From positions 1-46,367 of the forward strand of contig JAJYSV010000033.1 in the NCBI GenBank assembly GCA_021793405.1: a DNA stretch of 46,367 nucleotides, read 5' to 3'. The position numbers were made by a program, and so were the translations under genes. The notes beneath the pieces are model-generated. The model was not told the origin of the DNA, did not search any database, and was given only the letters and a program-made list of their open reading frames with translations. This DNA is from Acidobacteriota bacterium (GTDB taxonomy: Bacteria > Acidobacteriota > Terriglobia > Terriglobales > Acidobacteriaceae). This document shows, piece by piece, positions 10,387 through 17,964 of this stretch; the stretch's first letter is position 1; every line of letters starts with the position of its first letter.

Positions 10387-11100
10387 ATGAGAATGATTCA
10401 ATTGAAAAATATCGACCGCAGCTACAAGTCCGGCGTCGGACAAACGTGGGTGCTACGACGCATCCACATGGAAATCCTCGAAGGCGAGTTTGTCACCATC
10501 ATGGGGCCATCGGGATCCGGGAAGTCGTCCCTCCTGAATATTCTCGGCCTGCTGGATGACGACTGGCAGGGGGAATACTGGTTTGGCGAGCGGGCCGTCC
10601 ACAAACTGAACCGCAAACAGCGCGCGGATCTCTCCCGGCACAGCATGGGCATGGTCTTCCAGAGCTACCATCTGCTGGATGATTTGACGGTGGCCGAGAA
10701 TATTGACCTGCCTTTGTCGTACAAGAACATTCCTTCCTCCGAGCGGCAGGCGATGGTGGCCGACGTTCTCGATCGCTTCCGCATGGTGGCCAAGAAGGAC
10801 CTTTTTCCGTCCCAGCTTTCCGGCGGTCAACAGCAACTGGTAGGCATCGCGCGCGCCGTCATCCACAAACCCGCGCTGTTACTGGCAGATGAGCCGACCG
10901 GCAACCTGCATTCTATCCAGGCGAAAGAGATCATGGAGCTATTTCGCGAACTGAACCAACAGGGAACGACGATAGTTCAGGTCACGCATTCCGACCTGAA
11001 TGCCACCTATGGGACACGTACCGTCGAACTGTCCGATGGATGGATGGTCGCGGACTCCGCGCGTCCGGAGATGCAAAACACCAGCGATGGGAGAGCATAA
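10387..11100 (+). CDS. ABC transporter ATP-binding protein, LolD/MacB type, with non-canonical D-loop
   Basis: ATPase subunit of about 237 residues; ATG at 10387 or 10393 both give a typical N-terminus (MIQLKNIDRSYK). The open frame to 10345 adds residues without family character. Walker A is GPSGSGKSSLLNIL and the Q-loop is in MVFQSYHLLDDLTVAENIDL. The signature is LSGGQQQLVGIARAV, where the Arg that usually follows LSGGQQQ is Leu. Walker B is LLLADEPTGNLHS, where the usual D-loop Asp (GNLDS) is His. The switch His is in VTHSD. The truncated ATPase at the left edge has the standard residues at both places. The gene follows the fourth permease and overlaps the outer-membrane gene start by one base (TAATG). 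Probably functional, but possibly with altered nucleotide coupling. Confidence 0.93.
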   Translation: MRMIQLKNIDRSYKSGVGQTWVLRRIHMEILEGEFVTIMGPSGSGKSSLLNILGLLDDDWQGEYWFGERAVHKLNRKQRADLSRHSMGMVFQSYHLLDDLTVAENIDLPLSYKNIPSSERQAMVADVLDRFRMVAKKDLFPSQLSGGQQQLVGIARAVIHKPALLLADEPTGNLHSIQAKEIMELFRELNQQGTTIVQVTHSDLNATYGTRTVELSDGWMVADSARPEMQNTSDGRA

Positions 11101-13013
11101 TGTTGCACTGGAAAAGCAAGTTGAGGAATCCGATCGCCGGAGCCGCAATGGTCCTTTTTGTCACAGCGATGGTTTCATTTTCGCAGGAGAACTCGACGAC
11201 ACAGCAATTGCGCCTCGATATTCCGCATTCCAGCAATCCATTCGGAACCTATACGCCGACCCATGTTCCGGAGCCTAATCTTGCCAACTCGCCGCGCATC
11301 GACGGGTTGATCCAGGACGGCAAGCTGTACCTCTCGCTGCATGATGCAATTGTGCTGGCGCTGGAAAACAACCTGGATATCGCCATTGCCCGCTTTAACA
11401 TTCCTATTGCAGAGACGGACATTGAGCGCACCAAGGCGGGTGGGTTCTTTCGCGGCGTGGATACCGGCGTGGTGCAGAACACTCCCGGCGCAGGCGTTGG
11501 CGGAGTAGGCACGGGAGCCGCCGGGGCCGGAGCCGGCGGGGGAGCCGGCGGTACCTCCAGCGGCGCAGGCGGTGCAGGCGCGGGATCTTCGGGCCTGGTG
11601 CAGTCGACACTCGGCACCGGAACCCTTGTCAACTCCTATGATCCGCTCATCACCGGGACTTTCAGTCTGGAACATTACACCCAGCCGCTCTCGAACCTTC
11701 GGCTCTATGGTGTGCCGTCGTTTCAACTGAACACATTTATCGGCAATGCGAAATACATGCAGTCGTTTTCGACGGGGACGACGGTCGAGTTCCGTTTCCA
11801 GAACAATCGTTCGGCGACCAACAGCATATTTACTAATCTCTCTCCACAACTGGACAGCTATTACAATTTCGAGATCATCCAGCCGCTGCTTGCCGGGTTC
11901 GGGTTCCTGCCGAACCTGCGTTATCTCATGATCGCCAAAAACAACCGGAAGATCACCGATGCCAGCTTTAAAGATCAGATCATCACCAGCATCAGCCAGA
12001 TCGAAAACATGTATTGGGACCTGGTGAGCGCGTATGACGACGAGCAAGTAAAGGAACGCTCGCTCGATTTCGCGCAGCAGACTTTCGAAAGCGACAAAAA
12101 GCAGTTGGAACTTCAGGCGATTCCGCAGATGGATGTCCTCAAGGCTGAGGGCGAGGTCGCCCGGAGCAAACAGGATATGACTATCGCCAAGACAACGCTT
12201 CTTTTTCAAGAGCTCCTGCTAAAGAATGCGCTGACCAAGAACCTCGACGACCCAATGCTGGCCGCTATGCCGATCGTGCCGACAACGTCGATGCGTTTGC
12301 AGGATGACGCTGCCGAGCCGCCCCTGGAACAGATGGTTGCCGAGGCCATGCAGAATAGACCGGAGTTGTACGAATCCGCGCTCGATCTTGAAAACCGCAA
12401 AATCACACGGAAATCCGCTGAGAACGCGCTACTGCCCAGCCTCGCGCTCGAAGGGTACTATGGCGGCACTGGACTAGCCGGACAATTGAATCCCGCATTT
12501 GGAGGAACAAATGCATCCACCGTCGGGAAGGATTGGCCGGGCGCCGTTTCAAGCGCATTCAACAATTCGTCCCCCGACTACCTGGTGGGCCTTCAATTGC
12601 AAATCCCGCTGCGCAACCGGGTGGCCAAAGCCGACCAATACCGCTCCGAGCTTGAATATCGGCAAGCGGAACTTCGCGCTCAGCAGCTGAAAAAACAGAT
12701 CCAAATCGACGTAACCAATGCGGCCTATGCGCTGGAGCAGAAGCGGGCGCGGGTGGAAGCAGCGGGACAGTCGCGCGATCTGGCGGAAAAGACCTTCGAA
12801 ATCACACAGCAGGAACAAAAGCTGGGAGCTGGTTCGAGCTACCAGACACTTTCCGCCCAGCACGACCTATCGGTGGCGGAATCGGCCCTGGTGGCGGCGG
12901 AGACGGACTACGAGAAATCGCGCGTTGAATTGAACCGAGTGATTGGAGCCACATTGGACCTGAATCACATCTCGATTGCGGATGCTAGAACCGGGGTTGT
13001 CCAGCAGCCGTAG
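11100..13013 (+). CDS. TolC-family outer-membrane efflux protein with glycine-rich insert
   Basis: About 637 residues. The ATG at 11100 overlaps the ATPase stop as TAATG and follows GGGAGAG; the longer frame from 11040 lies within the ATPase gene. An N-terminal signal peptide (hydrophobic residues about 11-28) precedes an OEP-like protein with two coiled helical-hairpin repeats (about 80-400 and 420-635). Examples are KLYLSLHDAIVLALENNLDI and late alanine/glutamate-rich helices with YEKSRVELNRVIG. Residues about 130-165 are almost pure Gly/Ala/Ser/Thr, an insert absent from classical TolC, placed early in the first repeat. TolC-type trimers form the outer-membrane exit duct for MacB- or RND-type pumps, which matches the upstream permeases. 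No membrane-fusion (MacA/HlyD) gene is present in the window and may lie upstream. Confidence 0.9.
   Translation: MLHWKSKLRNPIAGAAMVLFVTAMVSFSQENSTTQQLRLDIPHSSNPFGTYTPTHVPEPNLANSPRIDGLIQDGKLYLSLHDAIVLALENNLDIAIARFNIPIAETDIERTKAGGFFRGVDTGVVQNTPGAGVGGVGTGAAGAGAGGGAGGTSSGAGGAGAGSSGLVQSTLGTGTLVNSYDPLITGTFSLEHYTQPLSNLRLYGVPSFQLNTFIGNAKYMQSFSTGTTVEFRFQNNRSATNSIFTNLSPQLDSYYNFEIIQPLLAGFGFLPNLRYLMIAKNNRKITDASFKDQIITSISQIENMYWDLVSAYDDEQVKERSLDFAQQTFESDKKQLELQAIPQMDVLKAEGEVARSKQDMTIAKTTLLFQELLLKNALTKNLDDPMLAAMPIVPTTSMRLQDDAAEPPLEQMVAEAMQNRPELYESALDLENRKITRKSAENALLPSLALEGYYGGTGLAGQLNPAFGGTNASTVGKDWPGAVSSAFNNSSPDYLVGLQLQIPLRNRVAKADQYRSELEYRQAELRAQQLKKQIQIDVTNAAYALEQKRARVEAAGQSRDLAEKTFEITQQEQKLGAGSSYQTLSAQHDLSVAESALVAAETDYEKSRVELNRVIGATLDLNHISIADARTGVVQQP
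11485..11600 (+). repeat. Low-complexity Gly/Ala-coding tract inside the TolC-like gene
   Basis: Short imperfect GC-rich repeats built from GGAGCCGGCGG/GGCGCAGGCGG-like units encode an alternating Gly/Ala/Ser stretch of about 36 residues (protein residues 130-165). The frame stays open through it. Such tracts vary in length between strains by slippage. Confidence 0.8.
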
Positions 13014-13058
13014 AAGAACTTGCTTGCCAATCGCGATACTCTAAGCGAGAGGCTGACG

Positions 13059-14456
13059 ATGGCGGAACAACCTGTGCTTCTCGATCGGAACAAACTGGAT
13101 GCAGGCACGCTGCCGAGCGTGCTTGCGGCCGATGACCAGCCGCAAATTCTCGAAGCGCTTACATTATTACTGCAGCCCGCGGGCTTCCGCGTGGATACTG
13201 TCGGTTCTCCAGGATCGGCGCTGCACGCGCTTCGCAATCGATCCTATGACGCACTGCTCATGGACTTGAACTACACCCGCGACACCACCTCCGGCCACGA
13301 AGGATTGGAGTTGCTGCGGCAAGTGTTGGAGATCGATTCACAGCTTCCTGTTATCGTGATGACGGCCTGGGCCAGCGTCGACCTGGCGGTGGAGGCGATG
13401 CGCCGAGGTGCTAGAGACTTTATTACAAAGCCGTGGGAAAATGCGCGGTTGTTGACGGTTTTGCAAACCCAGGTGACCCTGTATCGGGCTTTGCGTCGTG
13501 CCCAGCTACTGGAAGCGGAAAATCAGCTGCTGCGGGCGACGGACAGACCGGAAATGATCGCAGCATCGCCGGCGATGCAACCGGTTCTCGATGCGATGAC
13601 ACGTGTTGGGCCGTCGGACGCCAATGTTCTAATTACCGGCGAGCACGGCACAGGGAAAGAGATTGTCGCGCACACCCTGCACGCATTATCCGCGCGTGCC
13701 GAGCAGCCATGGATTGCGGTCAATACCGGTGCGCTCTCTGAAGGCGTGTTTGAAAGCGAAGTGTTCGGCCATGTCAAGGGAGCATTCACCGATGCGCGAA
13801 CCGACCGCATTGGGCGCTTTGAACTTGCAGACCGGGGAACGCTGTTTCTGGATGAAATTGCCAATGTTCCGATCCGTCAGCAGGCAAAACTTTTGCGCGT
13901 GCTGGAGGCGGGAGAACTGGAACCGGTCGGCTCCTCGCGCGTGCGCCGGATTGATGTGCGTGTGCTCTCCGCAACGAACGCCGATCTGATGCACGAGTGC
14001 GCGGAGGGGCGCTTTCGTCCCGATTTGCTCTTTCGGCTGAACACGGTGGAAATTCATCTGCCTCCACTGCGAGAAAGGAGAGAGGATATCCCCGCGCTGG
14101 CAGCGCATTTTCTAGCGCGCTACGCTGCGCGCTACCGCAAACAGATCGAAGGGCTTGACGCAACAGCTCTACATGCCCTCCTCGATCACTCCTGGCCCGG
14201 CAATGTTAGGGAACTCGAACATTCCATGGAACGCGCTGTGCTCATGAGCCGCAGCCGCCGCATACAGGCTGGCGACCTGAACCTTCAGACGACGAAACCT
14301 GCTGACGACATCGATGAGATGAGTCTGGAAGCAGTCGAGAGTATCCTGATCCGTAAAGCTCTGGCCCGGCACGATCGCAACGTCAGCCAAGCCGCCGACG
14401 CTCTGGGCTTGAGCCGCGGAGCCCTGTACCGGCGGATGGAAAAATATGGCATCTAG
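13059..14456 (+). CDS. Sigma-54-dependent response regulator (NtrC family)
   Basis: Transcriptional activator of about 465 residues. The ATG at 13059 follows AGAGG by six bases; a TTG-initiated extension from 13020 is possible but less likely. The receiver domain (about 20-138) has the acidic pair in LAADD, phosphoacceptor Asp69 in LLMDL, Thr102 in MTAW and Lys124 in KPW. The AAA+ domain has Walker A GEHGTGKE (194-201), Walker B TLFLDEI and the arginine-finger region FRPDLLFRLN. The sigma-54 contact loop reads GAFTDA (241-246) instead of the textbook GAFTGA. A Fis-type helix-turn-helix closes the protein (NVSQAADALGLSRGALYRRM). It overlaps the kinase gene by 11 bases, so the two form a cognate pair. 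The likely target is the upstream efflux cluster, but no sigma-54 promoter was found in the window to prove this. Confidence 0.95.
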   Translation: MAEQPVLLDRNKLDAGTLPSVLAADDQPQILEALTLLLQPAGFRVDTVGSPGSALHALRNRSYDALLMDLNYTRDTTSGHEGLELLRQVLEIDSQLPVIVMTAWASVDLAVEAMRRGARDFITKPWENARLLTVLQTQVTLYRALRRAQLLEAENQLLRATDRPEMIAASPAMQPVLDAMTRVGPSDANVLITGEHGTGKEIVAHTLHALSARAEQPWIAVNTGALSEGVFESEVFGHVKGAFTDARTDRIGRFELADRGTLFLDEIANVPIRQQAKLLRVLEAGELEPVGSSRVRRIDVRVLSATNADLMHECAEGRFRPDLLFRLNTVEIHLPPLRERREDIPALAAHFLARYAARYRKQIEGLDATALHALLDHSWPGNVRELEHSMERAVLMSRSRRIQAGDLNLQTTKPADDIDEMSLEAVESILIRKALARHDRNVSQAADALGLSRGALYRRMEKYGI

Positions 14457-15921
14457 TGCGGCAAATCGCGCACGATCTTCCGCTTCTCTGCCGCCACGTC
14501 CCGCAATCGGCTTCAAGATTCCGCGTCTGCGTTTTGAAGTTCGTCTGGCCGGATTGCTCGTGTTGCTTGCTCTTCCAACGCTCATGCTGGGTTGTATCGT
14601 CCTGTACGCGTGGCATGCGTCCGTGTTGACCTGGCTGGGTGTTCTGTCTAGTCTTCTCATTCTGCTGGCATCCCTGGGCTCGGCGGTGTTCCAGCATATT
14701 GTCCGGCCACTGCAAACGCTCTCCAATGTTGTGGCGGCTTTGCGAGAAAATGAATATTCTTTTCGCGCACGCGAGATCGGCCAGGGGGATGCCCTCGGCG
14801 ACCTGGCCGCGCAGATCAATGAGCTGGCCGGCGATCTTCGCATACGCCGGCATCGAGAATCGGAGACGTTTGCCCTGCTGGAGCGCGTCGTTGAAACCAT
14901 GGATCTGCCCGTGTTTGCCTTTGACGCAGCCTCGGATCTGCAGTTGACCAACCCGGCAGCGCTGAAAATGCTCCAGAAGCCGGCAGATTCGACGTTGCAT
15001 CAAAGCGCGAGATCTCTGGGACTCATGGAGATTCTGGAATGCCCGGACAACAGCGTCGTTTCGCTGGCTATGCATGGGCGAGAAGGCCGATGGATGGTGC
15101 GACGCAGCAAGTTTTACCAGAATGGCATGCCTCACACTCTGTTGCTGCTTTCCGATGTGAGCGGAGTATTGCGGGAACAGGAGCGTCAGGCATGGCAGCG
15201 GCTGATTCGCGTACTTGCGCATGAGGTCAACAATTCTCTAACACCCATCAAATCGATTGCCAGCAGTCTTCGCTCGCGGGTGCAGTGGATCCATGCCCCG
15301 CAATCCACTGCCTGGACGAGCACCGGTGAGCGCCAGAATCGGACCGTCAATCCAGTGGACATGGAGCACGGGCTGGCCATCATCGAAGAGCGCGCGGAGT
15401 CATTGAACCGTTTTCTGCAGGCATATAGCCAGCTCGCCAAACTACCCGCGCCGGTAAAGACCACCTTCCGAGCGATTCCTCTACTGGAACGTGTCTGTCA
15501 TCTCGAGACCAGGCTCAAGATAGTTCTGGATGTCGCGGAAGATACGGATATCTATGCCGATGCAGCCCAACTGGAACAGGCGCTCATCAATCTAATCCGC
15601 AATGCGGTCGACGCGGCGATGCAGGCGCACGACGACAAAATGGCAGCGCATGTAACGGTCATATGCAAAAAGCGGTCAGACAGCGTGCTCATTCATGTCG
15701 AAGACAACGGAATCGGACTGGCCAACCCAGCCAATCTTTTTGTGCCGTTTTATACAACGAAGCCCGGGGGCACTGGGATAGGATTGGTGCTTGCGCTGCA
15801 AATCATCGAAGCCCATGGAGGCACGCTCACCTTGGCCAATCGCGACGATGCGCCCGGTTGCTGCGCGGACATCCGCCTGCCAACGATGTCCAATGTCAGG
15901 CTGCTACCCTCCGAGCCATAA
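14446..15921 (+). CDS. NtrY-like membrane sensor histidine kinase
   Basis: A kinase of 491 residues that starts inside the end of the response-regulator gene. Two transmembrane segments lie at about 33-56 and 60-84 with almost no periplasmic loop, so the signal is probably sensed in the membrane or cytoplasm. A HAMP-like linker (about 85-135) is followed by a PAS-like region (about 143-240). The HisKA box is LAHEVNNSLTPIKS with phosphoacceptor His259. The ATPase domain has the N box (LINLIRNAVDAAM), G1 (VEDNGIGL) and G2 (TGIGLVLALQII). The EVNN variant of the H box is common in NtrY/NtrB kinases that partner sigma-54 regulators, in line with its neighbour. The gene ends the + strand cluster. 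Confidence 0.94.
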   Translation: MASSAANRARSSASLPPRPAIGFKIPRLRFEVRLAGLLVLLALPTLMLGCIVLYAWHASVLTWLGVLSSLLILLASLGSAVFQHIVRPLQTLSNVVAALRENEYSFRAREIGQGDALGDLAAQINELAGDLRIRRHRESETFALLERVVETMDLPVFAFDAASDLQLTNPAALKMLQKPADSTLHQSARSLGLMEILECPDNSVVSLAMHGREGRWMVRRSKFYQNGMPHTLLLLSDVSGVLREQERQAWQRLIRVLAHEVNNSLTPIKSIASSLRSRVQWIHAPQSTAWTSTGERQNRTVNPVDMEHGLAIIEERAESLNRFLQAYSQLAKLPAPVKTTFRAIPLLERVCHLETRLKIVLDVAEDTDIYADAAQLEQALINLIRNAVDAAMQAHDDKMAAHVTVICKKRSDSVLIHVEDNGIGLANPANLFVPFYTTKPGGTGIGLVLALQIIEAHGGTLTLANRDDAPGCCADIRLPTMSNVRLLPSEP

Positions 15922-15928
15922 GGCTTTT

Positions 15929-15942
15929 CCCGCTTGAGCGGG
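15929..15942. terminator. Short hairpin after the kinase gene (weak terminator candidate)
   Basis: CCCGC-TTGA-GCGGG lies eight bases downstream of the kinase stop, in the gap before the convergent membrane-protein gene. There is no T run behind it on either strand, so it is at best a weak or factor-assisted terminator. Confidence 0.3.
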
Positions 15943-16018
15943 GGACCCTTGGTTTCCGAACTGTCCAGTTCTGGACCTGGATTTCCCATTGGACGCCTTA
16001 TCGAGCCGAGCTATTGCG

Positions 16019-16351
16019 TTACCAGCGTATATCGCGGTAGAAGATGCAGTGAGTTTCCAAATACCAGGAAACGATGAACAGAATGAACATCGTGCCCGTG
16101 GCCCAGCAGAACACCTGAACGGGAAGTGTGGCTGCGAGCCGTGCGTGGTCCGTTGAATGTTCGGGTTCCGAGTCGCGAAAAATCAATCCGCTGACCAGTG
16201 AGATTCCGCCCGCAAGCGCCAGCAGTTCGAGCGAATCCAAAATTCTTTGTTGCAGATCGCTTGCCGGAGCCAGAAATGCGGTAAAGAACAGGGCACACAA
16301 CGAGACCATGCAAAGTAGGAAGGCGATCGGCTTGGCGATCTCCACCAACAT
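16019..16351 (-). CDS. Small integral membrane protein, function unknown
   Basis: About 110 residues. The ATG at 16351 has AGAGG eight bases upstream; a TTG start at 16372 is open but has no ribosome site. Three hydrophobic segments are visible: residues about 6-28 (IAFLLCMVSLCALFFTAFLA), about 42-57 (LLALAGGISLVSGLIF) and about 80-100 (VFCWATGTMFILFIVSWYLE). A charged loop (RDSEPEHSTDHARLAA) separates the last two. No family was recognised. It stands alone between the kinase gene (convergent) and gltD (same strand, about 150 bases upstream), with no operon link. Hydrophobicity and start signal support a real gene; no function is proposed. Confidence 0.7.
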   Translation of the reverse strand: MLVEIAKPIAFLLCMVSLCALFFTAFLAPASDLQQRILDSLELLALAGGISLVSGLIFRDSEPEHSTDHARLAATLPVQVFCWATGTMFILFIVSWYLETHCIFYRDIRW

Positions 16352-16500
16352 GCCGCGAACCTCTGACGACAATCATTCTACCGCCGCTTGAGAATCGCGG
16401 ACAGACCCGCGAGTGCCGCAACCGACCGCTGTTGCGCCACAGCGGGATTGAGATTCAGTCGCGGCTTACTCGGGCCATGCTTCGATCCCGCTTCGCTCTC

Positions 16501-17964
16501 TTATCCACGGGAATTTATCTTGGAGGATGCTCCGGCGGTGGCTGCAACAACGTTCGGAACAGCATTCAAATACTGGTCGATGGCCGCAGCCGCTTTTCGC
16601 CCCTCGGAGATGGCCCACACCACCAACGATTGTCCGCGCCGCAGATCGCCGGCAGCAAACACTCCCTCCACCGACGTCATGTATTCAGCATTGGTCGCCA
16701 CATTTCCTCGGGGGTCGAGGACAACTCCGAGCGTCTCAATCAGGCCCTTGCGAACCGGGCCCAGGAAGCCCATGGCAAGCAACACCAGGTCCGCTTCCAT
16801 GACAAATTCACTGCCAGGTTGAGGCTCAAACTTGGGCGGAGGGCCGACATGGACTCCATGCAACTGCTTCACGTTGCCATGCTCGTCCCCGGTAAACTTT
16901 GTGGTGGCTAGACTCCAGCTCCTCTTTCCACCCTCCTCATGCGCTCCCTCGACGCGCAGTTGCATCGGCCATAACGGCCAGGGTGTTAGCGGCGAGCGTG
17001 TGGCAGGGGGCATTGGCATGATTTCAAATTGTTCGACCGACAGCGCCTTCTGCCGATGCGTTGTCCCCAGGCAATCCGCGCCGGTATCTCCGCCTCCGAT
17101 GATGACCACTCGTTTGCCCGTTGCCAGGATGGCTTCGCTTTCAGGTACTGTGTCGCCTTCACAACGCCGGTTCTGCTGCGGCAGAAACTCCATTGCGAAA
17201 TGGATGCCCTTCAGCTCCCGGCCTGGCACGGAAAGATCCCGCGGTTGTTCCGCACCTCCTGCCAACAGGATGGCGTCGAAGTCCCGTTGAAGGTCTGCAA
17301 TCGGCAGGTTCTGTCCAACATGCGCGCCTGTCACAAATTCGACGCCTTCCGCCTGCATTTGCTCCAGGCGGCGATCGAGGATTGTTTTTTCCAGCTTGAA
17401 ATTGGGAATTCCATAGCGCATCAACCCGCCGATGCGGTCGGCTTTCTCAAACACTGTGACCGCATGACCGGCGCGGCGAAGTTGTTGCGCCGCCGCTAGC
17501 CCAGCCGGGCCCGAACCCACGATCGCGACCGCCTTACCGGTGGAAAACGCAGGCGGTTCCGGATGGACCCAGCCTTCCTCGTACGCATGTTCGATGATGT
17601 TTTTTTCAATCTGCTTAATCGTTACTGCCGGAGCATTGATGCCAAGGACGCATGCTGCCTCGCAGGGCGCCGGACAAATCCTCCCGGTGAATTCAGGAAA
17701 ATTATTGGTAGCGTGCAGCCGGCGTATCGCTTCTTTCCATCGCCCGCGGTAGACCAGATCATTCCAGTCGGGAATGATGTTGTTGACGGGGCAGCCCGTA
17801 TGGCAGAAGGGAACTCCACAGTCCATGCAGCGCGCCGCCTGCTGCTGTTGCTTTTCTTCCGGAAATGCGCGATAAATCTCCACCCAGTCGTTGATGCGTT
17901 CCTCGACAGGACGCCGCTCGGGAAGCTCGCGCGAATATTCCATGAATCCAGTGGTTTTACCCAT
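16501..17964 (-). CDS. gltD: Glutamate synthase [NADPH], small subunit
   Basis: A flavoprotein of 487 residues that passes electrons from NADPH to the large subunit for ammonia assimilation (glutamine + 2-oxoglutarate to two glutamate). The N-terminal cysteine motifs for [4Fe-4S] clusters are present ([14 protein letters not shown], then CPAPCEAAC). The first nucleotide-binding site for FAD reads [20 protein letters not shown], and the second, for [20 protein letters not shown]. The C-terminal FAD-contacting stretch is [19 protein letters not shown]. The length is normal for the family. The ATG overlaps the gltB stop by eight bases on the same strand, the usual operon order for coupled subunits. 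Confidence 0.97.
   Translation of the reverse strand: MGKTTGFMEYSRELPERRPVEERINDWVEIYRAFPEEKQQQQAARCMDCGVPFCHTGCPVNNIIPDWNDLVYRGRWKEAIRRLHATNNFPEFTGRICPAPCEAACVLGINAPAVTIKQIEKNIIEHAYEEGWVHPEPPAFSTGKAVAIVGSGPAGLAAAQQLRRAGHAVTVFEKADRIGGLMRYGIPNFKLEKTILDRRLEQMQAEGVEFVTGAHVGQNLPIADLQRDFDAILLAGGAEQPRDLSVPGRELKGIHFAMEFLPQQNRRCEGDTVPESEAILATGKRVVIIGGGDTGADCLGTTHRQKALSVEQFEIMPMPPATRSPLTPWPLWPMQLRVEGAHEEGGKRSWSLATTKFTGDEHGNVKQLHGVHVGPPPKFEPQPGSEFVMEADLVLLAMGFLGPVRKGLIETLGVVLDPRGNVATNAEYMTSVEGVFAAGDLRRGQSLVVWAISEGRKAAAAIDQYLNAVPNVVAATAGASSKINSRG

Noticed and set aside
11175-12209. Minus-strand open frame of 344 codons opposite the TolC-like gene
   Set aside because: The sense frame has a signal peptide and OEP repeats. 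The antisense product shows no motif and has no ribosome site.
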